This document shows, one piece after another, positions 1 to 6,701 of a DNA stretch of 24,103 nt. The translations under genes and the position numbers were made by a program. The first letter of the stretch is position 1. Every line of letters starts with the position of its first letter. Source of the stretch: DATDMG01 sp036518955 (GTDB taxonomy: Bacteria; Actinomycetota; Actinomycetes; Actinomycetales; Kineosporiaceae); assembly GCA_036518955.1 (NCBI GenBank), contig DATDMG010000380.1, positions 1 to 24,103 on the forward strand. The letters run 5' to 3'. The notes below the pieces were generated by a model, which did not search any database, was not told the origin of the DNA, and saw nothing but the letters and a program-made list of their open reading frames with translations.

Positions 1-182
1 AGGGACCGGGCTCCGGCCAGGTCGCGCCGCCCGTCGACGATGACGGCGTCGGCCGGCGGGGCGTCGACGAGGACGGCGGCCTCCGCCGGGAGGACGCGGG
101 TCTGGTGGGGCAGGAGGCCCAGGGCGGGAAGCACCTCCGCCGAGGGGGCGAGCGCGTTGGTGAGGAGCAGCAGTTGGGCCAT
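1..182 (-). CDS. glnR: GlnR-type response regulator, N-terminal fragment
   Basis: The gene runs off the left edge; only about 60 N-terminal residues are present. They begin MAQLLLLTNALAPSAEVLPA and continue through a DAVIVDGRRDLAGARS segment. This matches my memory of the N-terminus of actinobacterial GlnR, the orphan OmpR-family regulator of nitrogen assimilation (glnA, amtB, nirB). GlnR-type receivers keep the phosphorylation-site aspartate but act without a paired kinase; the DNA-binding winged helix lies outside the window. The ATG is preceded by GGAGG at 7 nt, which supports this start. The gene is divergent from the membrane-protein gene at 527. The family call rests on the N-terminus only. 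Confidence 0.8.
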   Translation of the reverse strand, partial: MAQLLLLTNALAPSAEVLPALGLLPHQTRVLPAEAAVLVDAPPADAVIVDGRRDLAGARS

Positions 183-526
183 GGGCAGCCTCCGCGGTCT
201 CATTCACCCTGGGTGGGGTCTGACGGGCCGGTGTCGTCTGGGCCCCCCGGGCGAGTCCGGCGTCGCGCCGCCTCATTGCGGGACGTTGAAGAAAGGATAG
301 CCGGGATGTGTCTCGGCGGGGCAAGAGTGTCCGGTATGGGGGGCTTCTGGCCTGCTTCAATGACATTCCGTCATTAATTGATTACAAGGGGACACCCAGG
401 GCTGTGCATGGTCACCATCGAGGATGATAGTCAAGCATGTGTCAAGAGAAGTGGGATCCCAATCTCGTGACACCGATCACCGTGCGATCCGCGGCGGGTG
501 CGCCGGGGGCCGTCACGTCTGCCAGG
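183..526. other. Intergenic region between glnR and membrane-protein gene
   Basis: This 344-bp divergent spacer holds no convincing gene. It contains an AT-rich patch around 355-385, unusual in this GC-rich window, with the inverted repeat listed separately. A GATAGT at 426-431 lies 5 nt before an ATG at 437 and could be a -10 element for the rightward gene. Promoters for both flanking genes must lie here, but I cannot assign them firmly. Confidence 0.5.
359..375. promoter_or_regulatory. Perfect 6-bp inverted repeat, possible operator
   Basis: AATGAC and GTCATT are separated by 5 nt, inside the only AT-rich patch of the glnR divergent spacer. Position and symmetry suggest a regulator binding site. 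No known operator consensus was matched, and it does not fit the GlnR-box layout well. Confidence 0.3.
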
Positions 527-1273
527 ATGCCCCGCGTGACAGCCGTGCTGGGGGCGCTCGCGTCGGTGGCATTCGCCGCACTCATCGTGGTGGCCGGGTA
601 CTCCGCAACCGTCGTGCTTCTCGCCGGGGCCGTGGCCCTGCTCGTGGTCGTGCTCGCCCTGGGGTGGGGGTCGATCCTCGACCTGCCCGCCCGGCGGGGC
701 ACCGGCCTGGTCATCGCACTCGTCGGGCTGGCCGGGGCGGCGCTCGCCGTCCGGGCGACGGTCATGACCCGCCCGCTCGCACCGTTCGCGGCCCTGCTCG
801 CCGCGGCGGTGCTGGCGGCGTTCGTGCGCGAGTTGACGCGCCGACAGGGCCGCCCGCGGCTGGTCGAGTCGGTCGCCGGCACCCTCTCCGGCGAGGCCCT
901 GGCCGTGCTCGGCGGCGGTTGGGTGCTGCTCCCCGGCACCAGGCTCTCGCTCGCCGCGCTCGTGGTCGCCGCCGCCGCCGTTGCGGGGGCCCGGGTCGCT
1001 GCGCTCCTGCCGGTGCCGGGGCGACTCGCCGGCTGGGTGTGCCTCGGGGCGGGCACGGCGGTCGGGGCAGGGACCGGAGCCGCCCTCGACCGTGCCGGTG
1101 CGGTGCCCCTCCTCGCTCTGGCGATCGTGGTGTCTGCGGCCGTCGCGGCCCTGGACCGGCTGCTGTCGGGGCTGGCCGGCCGCCACTCGGTCCCCGCGGT
1201 GCTCTCGGCGGGCGCGGCTCCGGTGCTGGCCGTGGGCACGGTCGCGTACGCGATGGCCCGGCTGGTGGCCTGA
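527..1273 (+). CDS. Polytopic membrane protein of unknown function
   Basis: The protein has 248 residues and is made largely of Ala/Val/Leu/Gly segments, with about eight predicted membrane spans (roughly residues 4-22, 26-46, 61-77, 84-100, 140-157, 169-185, 193-210 and 228-246). A basic loop (RELTRRQGRPR) follows the fourth span and is probably cytoplasmic. There are no catalytic or transporter motifs that I recognise. I chose ATG 527 because the in-frame codons before it (from ATG 437 or GTG 467) are unusually AT-rich for this genome and encode no hydrophobic segment. SD support at 527 is poor, so a start at 467 or 437 stays possible. Its place beside glnR recalls conserved membrane genes in other actinomycetes, but no function follows from that. 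Confidence 0.7.
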   Translation: MPRVTAVLGALASVAFAALIVVAGYSATVVLLAGAVALLVVVLALGWGSILDLPARRGTGLVIALVGLAGAALAVRATVMTRPLAPFAALLAAAVLAAFVRELTRRQGRPRLVESVAGTLSGEALAVLGGGWVLLPGTRLSLAALVVAAAAVAGARVAALLPVPGRLAGWVCLGAGTAVGAGTGAALDRAGAVPLLALAIVVSAAVAALDRLLSGLAGRHSVPAVLSAGAAPVLAVGTVAYAMARLVA

Positions 1274-1406
1274 CCCGCGCCCGCGCTGCGGTCGGCTCCG
1301 GCTGACCAGGGGTCCGGCCGGCCGGCGATCGTGGAACCATGGGATCGGTGGGTGTCCGAGCCGGTCTCGGGCGGCGTCGTGGTCGCGGTGGCGGCGGCCG
1401 GGCTCG

Positions 1407-1412
1407 TAGGGT
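1407..1412 (+). promoter_or_regulatory. Candidate -10 box upstream of nitrobindin-like gene
   Basis: TAGGGT fits the actinobacterial TANNNT -10 pattern and would give a leader of about 65 nt before the ATG at 1483. No good -35 is visible. The rest of the 1274-1482 spacer holds no gene; a CCGGCCGGCCGG palindrome near 1315 is too short to call a terminator. Confidence 0.25.
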
Positions 1413-1482
1413 CGTGGGGTCCTGGTGTACCGCCTGCCCAGGGGCGCGGTCGACGCGACCCGTACCGATCGTGGAGTGACCG

Positions 1483-1998
1483 ATGCCCGTCGAGCTGTCC
1501 GCCGACACCCCTGCTCCGCTCCTGCCGCTCGGCTGGCTCATCGGGCGCTGGGAGGGGGTCGGCGTCGTGGGCTACCCGAGCATGGACGGCGACCTGCGGT
1601 TCGGGCAGGAGGTGTCGTTCTCCCACGACGGCCGGCCGTTCCTCAGCTACACGTCCCGCACCTGGCTCCTCGACGCCTCCGGCGGGATGGTCCGGCCGCT
1701 GGCCGGCGAGACCGGCTTCTGGCGTCCCGCCGGCACGTCGGACGGCGGGAAGCCGGGCCTGGAGGTGCTGCTCGCCCACCCCAGCGGCTTCGTGGAGACG
1801 TACTACGGCCACCTGGACGGCGCCCGCGCCGAACTGGTCACCGACGTGGTGGCCCGCACCCCGACGGCCAAGGAGTACAACGCCGCCCACCGGCTGTACG
1901 GGCTGGTCGAGGGCGATCTGATGTGGGTGATGGAGATGGCTGCCGTCGGCCACCCGCTGACCGCCCACGTCTCGGCCCGGCTGAGGCGCGTGGGGTGA
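1483..1998 (+). CDS. Nitrobindin / FABP-like haem-binding beta-barrel protein
   Basis: The 171 residues match the DUF1794 nitrobindin-type family (M. tuberculosis Rv2717c, human THAP4 C-terminal domain). The hallmark N-terminal GxWxGxG-like motif is present as GRWEGVGVVGYP (residues 20-31). Family members are cytosolic ten-stranded barrels that bind ferric haem through a C-terminal histidine and interact with NO or peroxynitrite. The likely proximal ligand is a His in the GHPLTAHVSARL segment near the C-terminus. Length is normal for the family. The ATG has GGAG about 6 nt upstream. The stop overlaps the proposed ygfZ GTG by 3 bases (GTGA), suggesting an operon with translational coupling. 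Confidence 0.88.
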   Translation: MPVELSADTPAPLLPLGWLIGRWEGVGVVGYPSMDGDLRFGQEVSFSHDGRPFLSYTSRTWLLDASGGMVRPLAGETGFWRPAGTSDGGKPGLEVLLAHPSGFVETYYGHLDGARAELVTDVVARTPTAKEYNAAHRLYGLVEGDLMWVMEMAAVGHPLTAHVSARLRRVG

Positions 1999-3167
1999 CG
2001 GCCACGGGCGCACCCGGCGCGGCAGCAGTCGGGAACGAACCAGGCCCGGCGGGCGCTGAGGAGGGCGTGGAGAGCACTTCGCCGTCCGTATCGTCCCCCG
2101 CCGGGGCGTCGGCCGCCCTGCCCAGCCGGCTGCTCGACGTCCCGGGGGCGGTGGGCGCGCAGGGGCGGGACGCCGGGGTCGCCTGGCACTACGGCGACCC
2201 GTCCCGGGAGCAGCGGCTGCTGGCGAACGGCGAGGCCGTCACCGACCTGTCCCACTGCGGCGTGCTGCGGCTGACCGGCCCGGACCGGCTGAAGCTGCTG
2301 CACGCGGTGACGACGCAGCACCTCGCCGAGCTGCCTGCGGGCACCCCGACCGAGGCGCTGGTGCTCAGCCCGCACGGCCATGTCGAGCACGACCTGCATC
2401 TGGTGGACGACGGCGAGTCCAGCTGGATCATCGTCGAGCCGGGCACGTCGGCGGCGCTCGAGGCCTGGCTGGCACGGATGCGCTTCCTGCTCGAGGTCGA
2501 CGTCACCGACGTCACGGCGGATTGGGCGGTGCTGGGCGTGGTGGCCGTGCCCGGGCTGGACCCGGCGGCGCCGGTGGCCGCTGCCCTGGGCGGCCGGGGC
2601 CTGCCGCCTGCCTGGCAGGATCCCTGGCCGGTGGTGGCGCCGGGCTCCGTGGCGTACTCCGACGTCCCGCTCGTCGACCACCCCGGTTCGGCCCGGCCGT
2701 GGCGGGAGGTGCTGGTGCCCCGTGCCGAGGTGGCGGCCCGGCTCGCGGGGGTGCCGCTCGCCGGCACCTGGGCGAGCGAGGCGCTCCGGATCGCTGCCTG
2801 GCGCCCCCGGTTGGGGATGGAGACGGACCACCGGACGATCCCGCACGAGGTCGACTGGCTGCGCACCGCCGTCCATCTCGCCAAGGGCTGCTACCGGGGC
2901 CAGGAGACCGTCGCCCGGGTGCACAACCTGGGCCGTCCGCCGCGGCGGCTGGTGATGCTGCACCTCGACGGGTCCGAGCACACCCTGCCGGCGCCCGGCG
3001 ATCCCGTCGTGCTCGGTGGGCGCCCGGTGGGGCACGTCACGTCCGCCGCGCGCCACCACGAGCTCGGCCCGATCGCGCTGGCCATGGTCAAGCGCTCGAC
3101 GCCCGCCGACGCCACCCTGACGGCCGGCGGGGTGGCCGCTGCCCAGGAGCCCGTCGTCCGGTCCTGA
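1995..3167 (+). CDS. ygfZ: Folate-binding protein YgfZ (GcvT-like, Fe-S repair)
   Basis: The protein has 390 residues, with a GcvT-like fold and the YgfZ signature K-G-C-Y-x-G-Q-E (KGCYRGQETVAR, about residue 297). In this family the Cys of that motif is essential. YgfZ/IBA57 proteins use tetrahydrofolate and help maintain Fe-S cluster enzymes such as MiaB in the cytoplasm. I chose the GTG at 1995 because it overlaps the upstream stop as GTGA with GAGG upstream. The first 40-50 residues are low-complexity Ala/Gly/Ser. A second in-frame GTG at 2067 lies just after AGGAGG and is an alternative start with poor spacing. Confidence 0.9.
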   Translation: MTATGAPGAAAVGNEPGPAGAEEGVESTSPSVSSPAGASAALPSRLLDVPGAVGAQGRDAGVAWHYGDPSREQRLLANGEAVTDLSHCGVLRLTGPDRLKLLHAVTTQHLAELPAGTPTEALVLSPHGHVEHDLHLVDDGESSWIIVEPGTSAALEAWLARMRFLLEVDVTDVTADWAVLGVVAVPGLDPAAPVAAALGGRGLPPAWQDPWPVVAPGSVAYSDVPLVDHPGSARPWREVLVPRAEVAARLAGVPLAGTWASEALRIAAWRPRLGMETDHRTIPHEVDWLRTAVHLAKGCYRGQETVARVHNLGRPPRRLVMLHLDGSEHTLPAPGDPVVLGGRPVGHVTSAARHHELGPIALAMVKRSTPADATLTAGGVAAAQEPVVRS

Positions 3168-3200
3168 TGCGGGGCCGGGGGCGCGTGCCACGATGGCGCC

Positions 3201-4025
3201 ATGTCGAGCACGCTCATCACGGTCGCGCCGACCGGTGCCGAGACGGCCAAGGCGGACGTCCCGCAGTTGCCGACCACGCCGGACGAGTTGGTCGCCGAGG
3301 CCAAGGCCTGTCAGGCCGCCGGCGCCGCCGTGATCCACGTGCACGTCCGGGACGCCGAGCACCGGCCGACCCTGGACGTCGGGCGGCTGAAGGAGACGGT
3401 CGTCGCGCTGCGCGAGGAGACGGACCTGATCGTCCAGCTGTCCACCGGTGGTAGCGTGCACGACCCGCTGGACGCCCGCCTCGCCGTCCTCGACGCCGCC
3501 CCGGACTCGTGCTCCCTCACCTGCGGCACCACCAACTTCGGCGACGACGTGTTCCTCAACCCGTGGCCGTTCATGGTCGAGCTGTTCGAGAAGGCCCGCG
3601 AGGCGCACGTGGTCCCGGAGTTCGAGCTGTTCGACCTCGGCCACGTGCACGCCCTGCGCCGGCTGCTGGACACCTGCGGGCTCCCCTGGGGCGGCGCGGT
3701 GCACTGCGACGTCGTGCTCGGCGTCCCCGGAGGCCTGCCCGGCACGGTCCCGGCGCTGGTCGCGGCGGTCCAGGCGCTGCCGGAGCAGGTGACGTCGTGG
3801 TCGGCTACCGGCGTCGGGCGGGCTCACCTGCCGGTCGCCGCGGCCACCCTCGCGATGGGTGGCCACCTCCGGGTCGGCATGGAGGACACCCTCACCTATG
3901 CCAGAGGCTGTCCGGTGCGGTCGAACGCCGACCTGGTCGCCCGTGCCGCCCGCCTGGGGACCGAGCTGCAGCGGCCCCCGATGACGACGGCGCAGGCGCG
4001 CGAGCTGCTCGGTCTCGCCGGCTGA
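3201..4025 (+). CDS. BKACE family beta-keto acid cleavage enzyme (DUF849)
   Basis: The 274 residues form a complete BKACE TIM barrel. The family condenses a beta-keto acid with acetyl-CoA and cleaves it to acetoacetate plus a CoA ester; 3-keto-5-aminohexanoate cleavage enzyme (Kce) is the prototype. The zinc ligands are visible as H46 and H48 in HVHVRD and E228 in GMEDTL, nearly identical in spacing to Kce. A substrate-side PEFELFD segment lies at residues 139-145, and SATGVGRAHLP at 201-211. The substrate cannot be told from sequence. No lysine fermentation or carnitine genes are nearby, so a role in those pathways is not supported. It starts 33 bp after ygfZ and may share its transcript. 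Confidence 0.9.
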   Translation: MSSTLITVAPTGAETAKADVPQLPTTPDELVAEAKACQAAGAAVIHVHVRDAEHRPTLDVGRLKETVVALREETDLIVQLSTGGSVHDPLDARLAVLDAAPDSCSLTCGTTNFGDDVFLNPWPFMVELFEKAREAHVVPEFELFDLGHVHALRRLLDTCGLPWGGAVHCDVVLGVPGGLPGTVPALVAAVQALPEQVTSWSATGVGRAHLPVAAATLAMGGHLRVGMEDTLTYARGCPVRSNADLVARAARLGTELQRPPMTTAQARELLGLAG

Positions 4026-4069
4026 GCCCGGTCATCGGGCCGGTGTGACCGGGGTCATCCCCGCCGGAT

Positions 4070-4101
4070 TTGCATTTGCTAGCAACAGCAAGCAGTATAG
4101 G
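4070..4101. promoter_or_regulatory. Palindromic operator candidate and AT-rich promoter of XRE gene
   Basis: TTGCTAGCAA at 4076-4085 is a perfect 10-bp palindrome. AGCAA recurs at 4087-4091 and GCTAGC at 4109-4114, just inside the reading frame. TATAGG at 4096-4101 could be the -10, which would put transcription start at or very near the GTG at 4106. An HTH regulator with a palindrome over its own promoter is the usual autoregulation layout; this is inference. Confidence 0.45.
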
Positions 4102-4105
4102 TCTC

Positions 4106-4792
4106 GTGGCTAGCATTTCGGATCGGGTCGGTGACCTCGGCGAGTACCTGCGTGAGCAGCGCGAGCACGCCCGGCTCTCGGTTCGTCAGCTGGCGACCCT
4201 GGCGGGGGTCAGCAACCCGTACCTCAGCCAGGTGGAGCGCGGGTTGCGCAAGCCGTCCGCCGAGGTGCTCCAGCAGATCGCCCGTGGCCTGCGGATCTCC
4301 GCGGAGGCGCTGTACGTGCGGGCGGGGATCCTCGACCAGGAGGGCCGCCCGGACGTCGAGGTGGCCATCCACGCCGATCCCGAGCTCACCGAACGCCAGC
4401 GCTCGGTACTGCTGGACATCTACGCCTCGTTCCGGGCGGAGAACCGACGGTCGGCGGGCGAACCGGTCGCACCGGGCGTGACCCGTCGGCGCAGTGCCGC
4501 GGCGACCGCCGCCGAGCGGACGACGGCGCGGGTCCGGTCGCGGCAGAGTCGCACGACGACGGCATCCGCCTCAGCGGCGAGCGCAGCGCAGGCCGAGGCG
4601 GGCGCCGAAGAGGCGGCGGCCGACTCGGCTGCCGCGGCCGGGGCCGAGTCGGCGGGTTCGACGAAGGGCCGGCGCACCACGACCAGGCGCGCAGCGTCGC
4701 GCGCGCCACGACCAGGAACCACCAGGTCCACCCGGGCCGCCCGCGGGGCGGCCGTCGCCGGGGAGTCTCCGCCGTCCGACGACGAGGCGTAG
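4106..4792 (+). CDS. XRE-family regulator with long Ala/Arg-rich tail
   Basis: The 228-residue protein has an N-terminal XRE/Cro helix-turn-helix (about residues 10-72, with LSVRQLATLAGVSNPYLSQVERG as the HTH core), a short helical segment to about 111, then a roughly 115-residue tail rich in Ala, Arg, Ser, Thr and Glu. It resembles M. tuberculosis Rv0474, reported as a copper-responsive regulator and likewise followed by hbhA and a DUF2516 gene. Rv0474 is about 140 residues, so the tail is extra; it resembles histone-H1-like tails of actinobacterial DNA-binding proteins. I chose GTG 4106 as a near-leaderless start. TTG 4070 is in frame, but its codons overlap the promoter palindrome. Confidence 0.85.
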   Translation: MASISDRVGDLGEYLREQREHARLSVRQLATLAGVSNPYLSQVERGLRKPSAEVLQQIARGLRISAEALYVRAGILDQEGRPDVEVAIHADPELTERQRSVLLDIYASFRAENRRSAGEPVAPGVTRRRSAAATAAERTTARVRSRQSRTTTASASAASAAQAEAGAEEAAADSAAAAGAESAGSTKGRRTTTRRAASRAPRPGTTRSTRAARGAAVAGESPPSDDEA

Positions 4793-4882
4793 CCCGGCAG
4801 TCCAGAGTCCAGAGCGGTCGTCCGTCCGGTCAGACCGAATCAAAGTCGCGCCGTGGGGCGCGGACCGAGGAGGAGTTCGGAG

Positions 4883-5737
4883 ATGACTCTCATCACCGAG
4901 ATCCGTAAGAATGTCAGCGAATCCACCCCCCTGCTTGCCGTCGTCGGTGCGACCGACTACGCGGTCGAGCGCGTCCGGGCCGCGGCGAAGGACGCCTCCG
5001 GTCTGCAGGATGAGTTGGAGAAGCGCGTCCAGGTGCTGGAGGAGCAGTTGGAGAAGAGCCGGGCCGCCTTGGAGGGGCAGTTCGAGAAGCGCCGGGCCGC
5101 GCTGGAGGGGCAGTTCGAGAAGCGCCGGGCCGCCCTGGAGCGGCAGTTCGAGAAGCGGGTCCAAATGCTCGAGAAGGTTCCCGCCTTGGTCGAGGAGCGG
5201 GTCCGGAAGATCGACACGAAGTCCCTGCAGGCCGTGCCGGCGCTCGCCGTCGCCCGCGCCCTGGAGGCGGCCGGGCGGGTCGAGCAGTCGTACGAGCATT
5301 TCGCCGTCCGCGGCAAGGACCTGCTCGACCGGGTGGCCCGCCAGCAGGCCACCCAGGACCTGATCACACAGGGCAAGGTCACCCTGAGCCGTACCCGTGC
5401 CGCCGTCACCACGGCCCGCAAGGCCGTCGACGACACCGTCGACGCCGCGCTGTCCGCGGTGAACATCGGCCGGCAGGAGGCCACGGTCGCCGCGAGCGAG
5501 GTCGCCGAGGAGGTGGCGGAGAGCGTCGCCGCCACCGAGAAGGTCGTCGAGGAGCGCGCCCGGGCCACCCAGGCGGCGGCGAAGGAGGCCGCAGTGACCG
5601 CTCGCAAGCGCGCCGTCAACACCCGGACCGTCGCCCGCAACGCGGTGACCAGCGCCCGCAGGACGGCCGAGAAGGCGGTGGACGCCGCGGAGGCGGCTGC
5701 CGCCCAGGTCGGCGACGGGCCGAAACCGGCCGAGTGA
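4883..5737 (+). CDS. HbhA-like coiled-coil protein with hendecad repeats
   Basis: The 284-residue protein is highly helical and charged. The N-terminus (TPLLAVVGATDYAVERVR, residues 15-32) resembles the membrane-proximal helix of mycobacterial heparin-binding haemagglutinin, and position after an XRE gene and before DUF2516 matches Rv0474-Rv0476. Residues 41-95 are five tandem 11-residue units; a long helical region follows, with an Ala/Glu-rich segment (about 195-240) and a basic Ala/Arg/Lys/Thr segment (about 241-275). The dense Lys-Ala-Pro repeats that bind heparin in M. tuberculosis HbhA are absent, so adhesin function should not be assumed. The ATG is preceded by AGGAGG at good spacing. 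The gene lies 90 bp after the XRE gene. Confidence 0.82.
   Translation: MTLITEIRKNVSESTPLLAVVGATDYAVERVRAAAKDASGLQDELEKRVQVLEEQLEKSRAALEGQFEKRRAALEGQFEKRRAALERQFEKRVQMLEKVPALVEERVRKIDTKSLQAVPALAVARALEAAGRVEQSYEHFAVRGKDLLDRVARQQATQDLITQGKVTLSRTRAAVTTARKAVDDTVDAALSAVNIGRQEATVAASEVAEEVAESVAATEKVVEERARATQAAAKEAAVTARKRAVNTRTVARNAVTSARRTAEKAVDAAEAAAAQVGDGPKPAE
5003..5167 (+). repeat. Five tandem 33-bp units encoding 11-residue repeats
   Basis: In-frame 33-bp units start at 5003, 5036, 5069, 5102 and 5135. The consensus peptide is LExQFEKRRAA. Units 3 and 4 are identical in protein; units 1 and 5 are degenerate edge copies. An 11-residue period is typical of hendecad coiled coils. Confidence 0.9.
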
Positions 5738-5777
5738 TCACGGTGTCCCTGGCCCGGTTCCCCGCCGGATAGTCAAC

Positions 5778-5802
5778 GCGGCCCGCTCGCTGAGCGGGCC
5801 GC
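5778..5802 (+). terminator. Hairpin terminator after HbhA-like gene
   Basis: A perfect 11-bp stem (GCGGCCCGCTC / GAGCGGGCCGC) with a 3-nt loop lies 40 bp after the stop codon. There is no real U-tract, only a short GTTT further on, as is common for actinobacterial intrinsic terminators. Confidence 0.75.
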
Positions 5803-5826
5803 ACCCCGTTTGTGCCCGCGGTTACG

Positions 5827-5832
5827 TACCCT
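5827..5832 (+). promoter_or_regulatory. -10 box for leaderless DUF2516 transcript
   Basis: TACCCT fits TANNNT and ends 6 nt before the ATG at 5839, so the transcript probably starts at the start codon. No SD is present. Confidence 0.5.
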
Positions 5833-5838
5833 GGTCTC

Positions 5839-6183
5839 ATGGTGGGCCTCGGACTGCTGCAGAACCTCGTCGTCATGGCGCTGGCCGTGCTCGCCTTCGG
5901 GCTCGAGGTGTACGCGCTGGTGGACGCCGCGCGCACCCGTCAGGACGCGTTCGTCGCTGCCGGTAAGCAGACCAAGACGCTGTGGCTGACCGTCCTCGGC
6001 GTGGGCGCTGCCCTGGGGTTCATCGCGCTGCCCCCGTACAACATCCTGCCCATCTACACCTTGCTGCCGATCGCCGCGGTGGTGGCGGCCGCCGTCTACC
6101 TCACCGACGTCCGGCCGGCCGTGCGGCAGATCAGGGGCGGAGGCGGCAGCGGCCGTAACGCCGGCCCGTACGGCCCCTGGTGA
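5839..6183 (+). CDS. DUF2516 family small membrane protein
   Basis: The 114-residue protein has three likely membrane helices (about residues 3-25, 44-66 and 70-91) and a Gly-rich, polar C-terminus. It matches DUF2516 (M. tuberculosis Rv0476), with the conserved LEVYALVDAARTRQDAFVAAGKQTK segment between the first and second helices. No biochemical function is known. Keeping company with an XRE regulator and an HbhA-like protein is conserved in mycobacteria. I chose ATG 5839 from the -10 box placed 6 nt upstream and the absence of coding character before it. A GTG directly follows the ATG. Confidence 0.85.
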   Translation: MVGLGLLQNLVVMALAVLAFGLEVYALVDAARTRQDAFVAAGKQTKTLWLTVLGVGAALGFIALPPYNILPIYTLLPIAAVVAAAVYLTDVRPAVRQIRGGGGSGRNAGPYGPW

Positions 6184-6307
6184 CCTTGGCCGAGCCGTCG
6201 CCGGGCGCCGGGTCCCTGCTCGCCGCGCCGGCCGATCCCGCCGGTGCCGGCCGGGGCGTCCGGCGACTGGTCCTCTGCCTGCCCCCGCAGCCGACCCGCC
6301 GCCGTCC

Positions 6308-6577
6308 GTGCCGACGCCCGAGCAGGTCGCGGTGGCCTTGGCGGGGCGGGTACCCGACACTCCCGTGATCGCCCAGGGGGGCGACCCGGTGCACCCCGTG
6401 CCGGCCGCCGCGCACCGGGCCGACGCCTTGGGCGCGCGGCTGGTGGTGCTGGCTGCCGGAGGCCGCCGTCCGTGGCGTGGCCGGGAGCGGCCGCGCGGGC
6501 TCGTGACGGGGCACCTCGCCGTCACGGCCGCCGAGTCCGCTCGCCCGGCCGTGGCCGAATCGAACACGCTCAGCTGA
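6308..6577 (+). CDS. Hypothetical 89-residue protein, possibly a frameshifted gene
   Basis: From GTG 6308 the frame has roughly nine in ten codons ending in G or C, as expected for a real gene here. It encodes a short, basic, Ala/Arg/Val-rich protein with no domain that I recognise. There is no clear SD. The upstream frame at 6180, which begins with a GTGA overlap on DUF2516, runs into this one. Joining them by one frame change near 6290-6310 would give about 130 residues. It may be a decayed gene, a sequencing error, or two overlapping small genes. Confidence 0.35.
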   Translation: MPTPEQVAVALAGRVPDTPVIAQGGDPVHPVPAAAHRADALGARLVVLAAGGRRPWRGRERPRGLVTGHLAVTAAESARPAVAESNTLS

Positions 6578-6584
6578 GAGTCCA

Positions 6585-6612
6585 TTACTTAGAGATACCG
6601 AAGCGGTAGGCT
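6585..6612 (+). promoter_or_regulatory. Candidate rsiG promoter
   Basis: TTACTT (6585-6590), a 16-bp spacer and TAGGCT (6607-6612) resemble a housekeeping sigma-factor promoter. The start site would be near 6619, giving a leader of about 80 nt. It does not resemble a WhiG promoter. Confidence 0.4.
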
Positions 6613-6665
6613 GGATGACGGTCGCCGCCGCGCGAAGAGGCACCTGACCGGTGCGGGCGGGCGAG

Positions 6666-6694
6666 GGACGAGACTGCGACGGACGAGACTGCGA
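6666..6694 (+). repeat. Two 14-bp direct repeats in the rsiG leader
   Basis: GGACGAGACTGCGA occurs at 6666-6679 and again at 6681-6694, one base apart, ending 7 nt before the rsiG ATG. The second copy runs into the likely SD (GAGGGG). Confidence 0.85.
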
Positions 6695-6701
6695 GGGGCG
6701 C

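Larger units (their letters stand above)
6184..6701. other. 518-bp region of uncertain coding content before rsiG
   Basis: A GTG at 6180 overlaps the DUF2516 stop as GTGA and opens a frame with GC-rich third positions that stays open to 6368. A second frame, separately listed at 6308-6577, has stronger coding character. The two overlap, which could mean a frameshifted single gene. After 6577 the region holds the rsiG promoter and leader. Confidence 0.4.

Noticed and set aside
437..526. N-terminal extension of the first membrane protein to ATG 437
   Set aside because: A GATAGT lies 5 nt before this ATG, but codons such as TGT, CAA, AAT and ACA are atypical for the genome and the segment is not hydrophobic. 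Kept as an alternative start only.
1425..1994. Upstream extension of the ygfZ frame through the nitrobindin gene
   Set aside because: This part of the frame is Arg/Pro-rich and overlaps a well-supported gene in another frame.
1803..3866. Long open frames on the minus strand opposite ygfZ and the BKACE gene, and similar long antisense frames at 442-2013, 8391-10613, 9842-11452, 12395-13855, 15528-16901 and 20799-22643
   Set aside because: They are shadows caused by high GC: Arg/Gly/Pro/His-rich or Ser/Ala/Arg-rich products with no domains, lying opposite genes with clear motifs.
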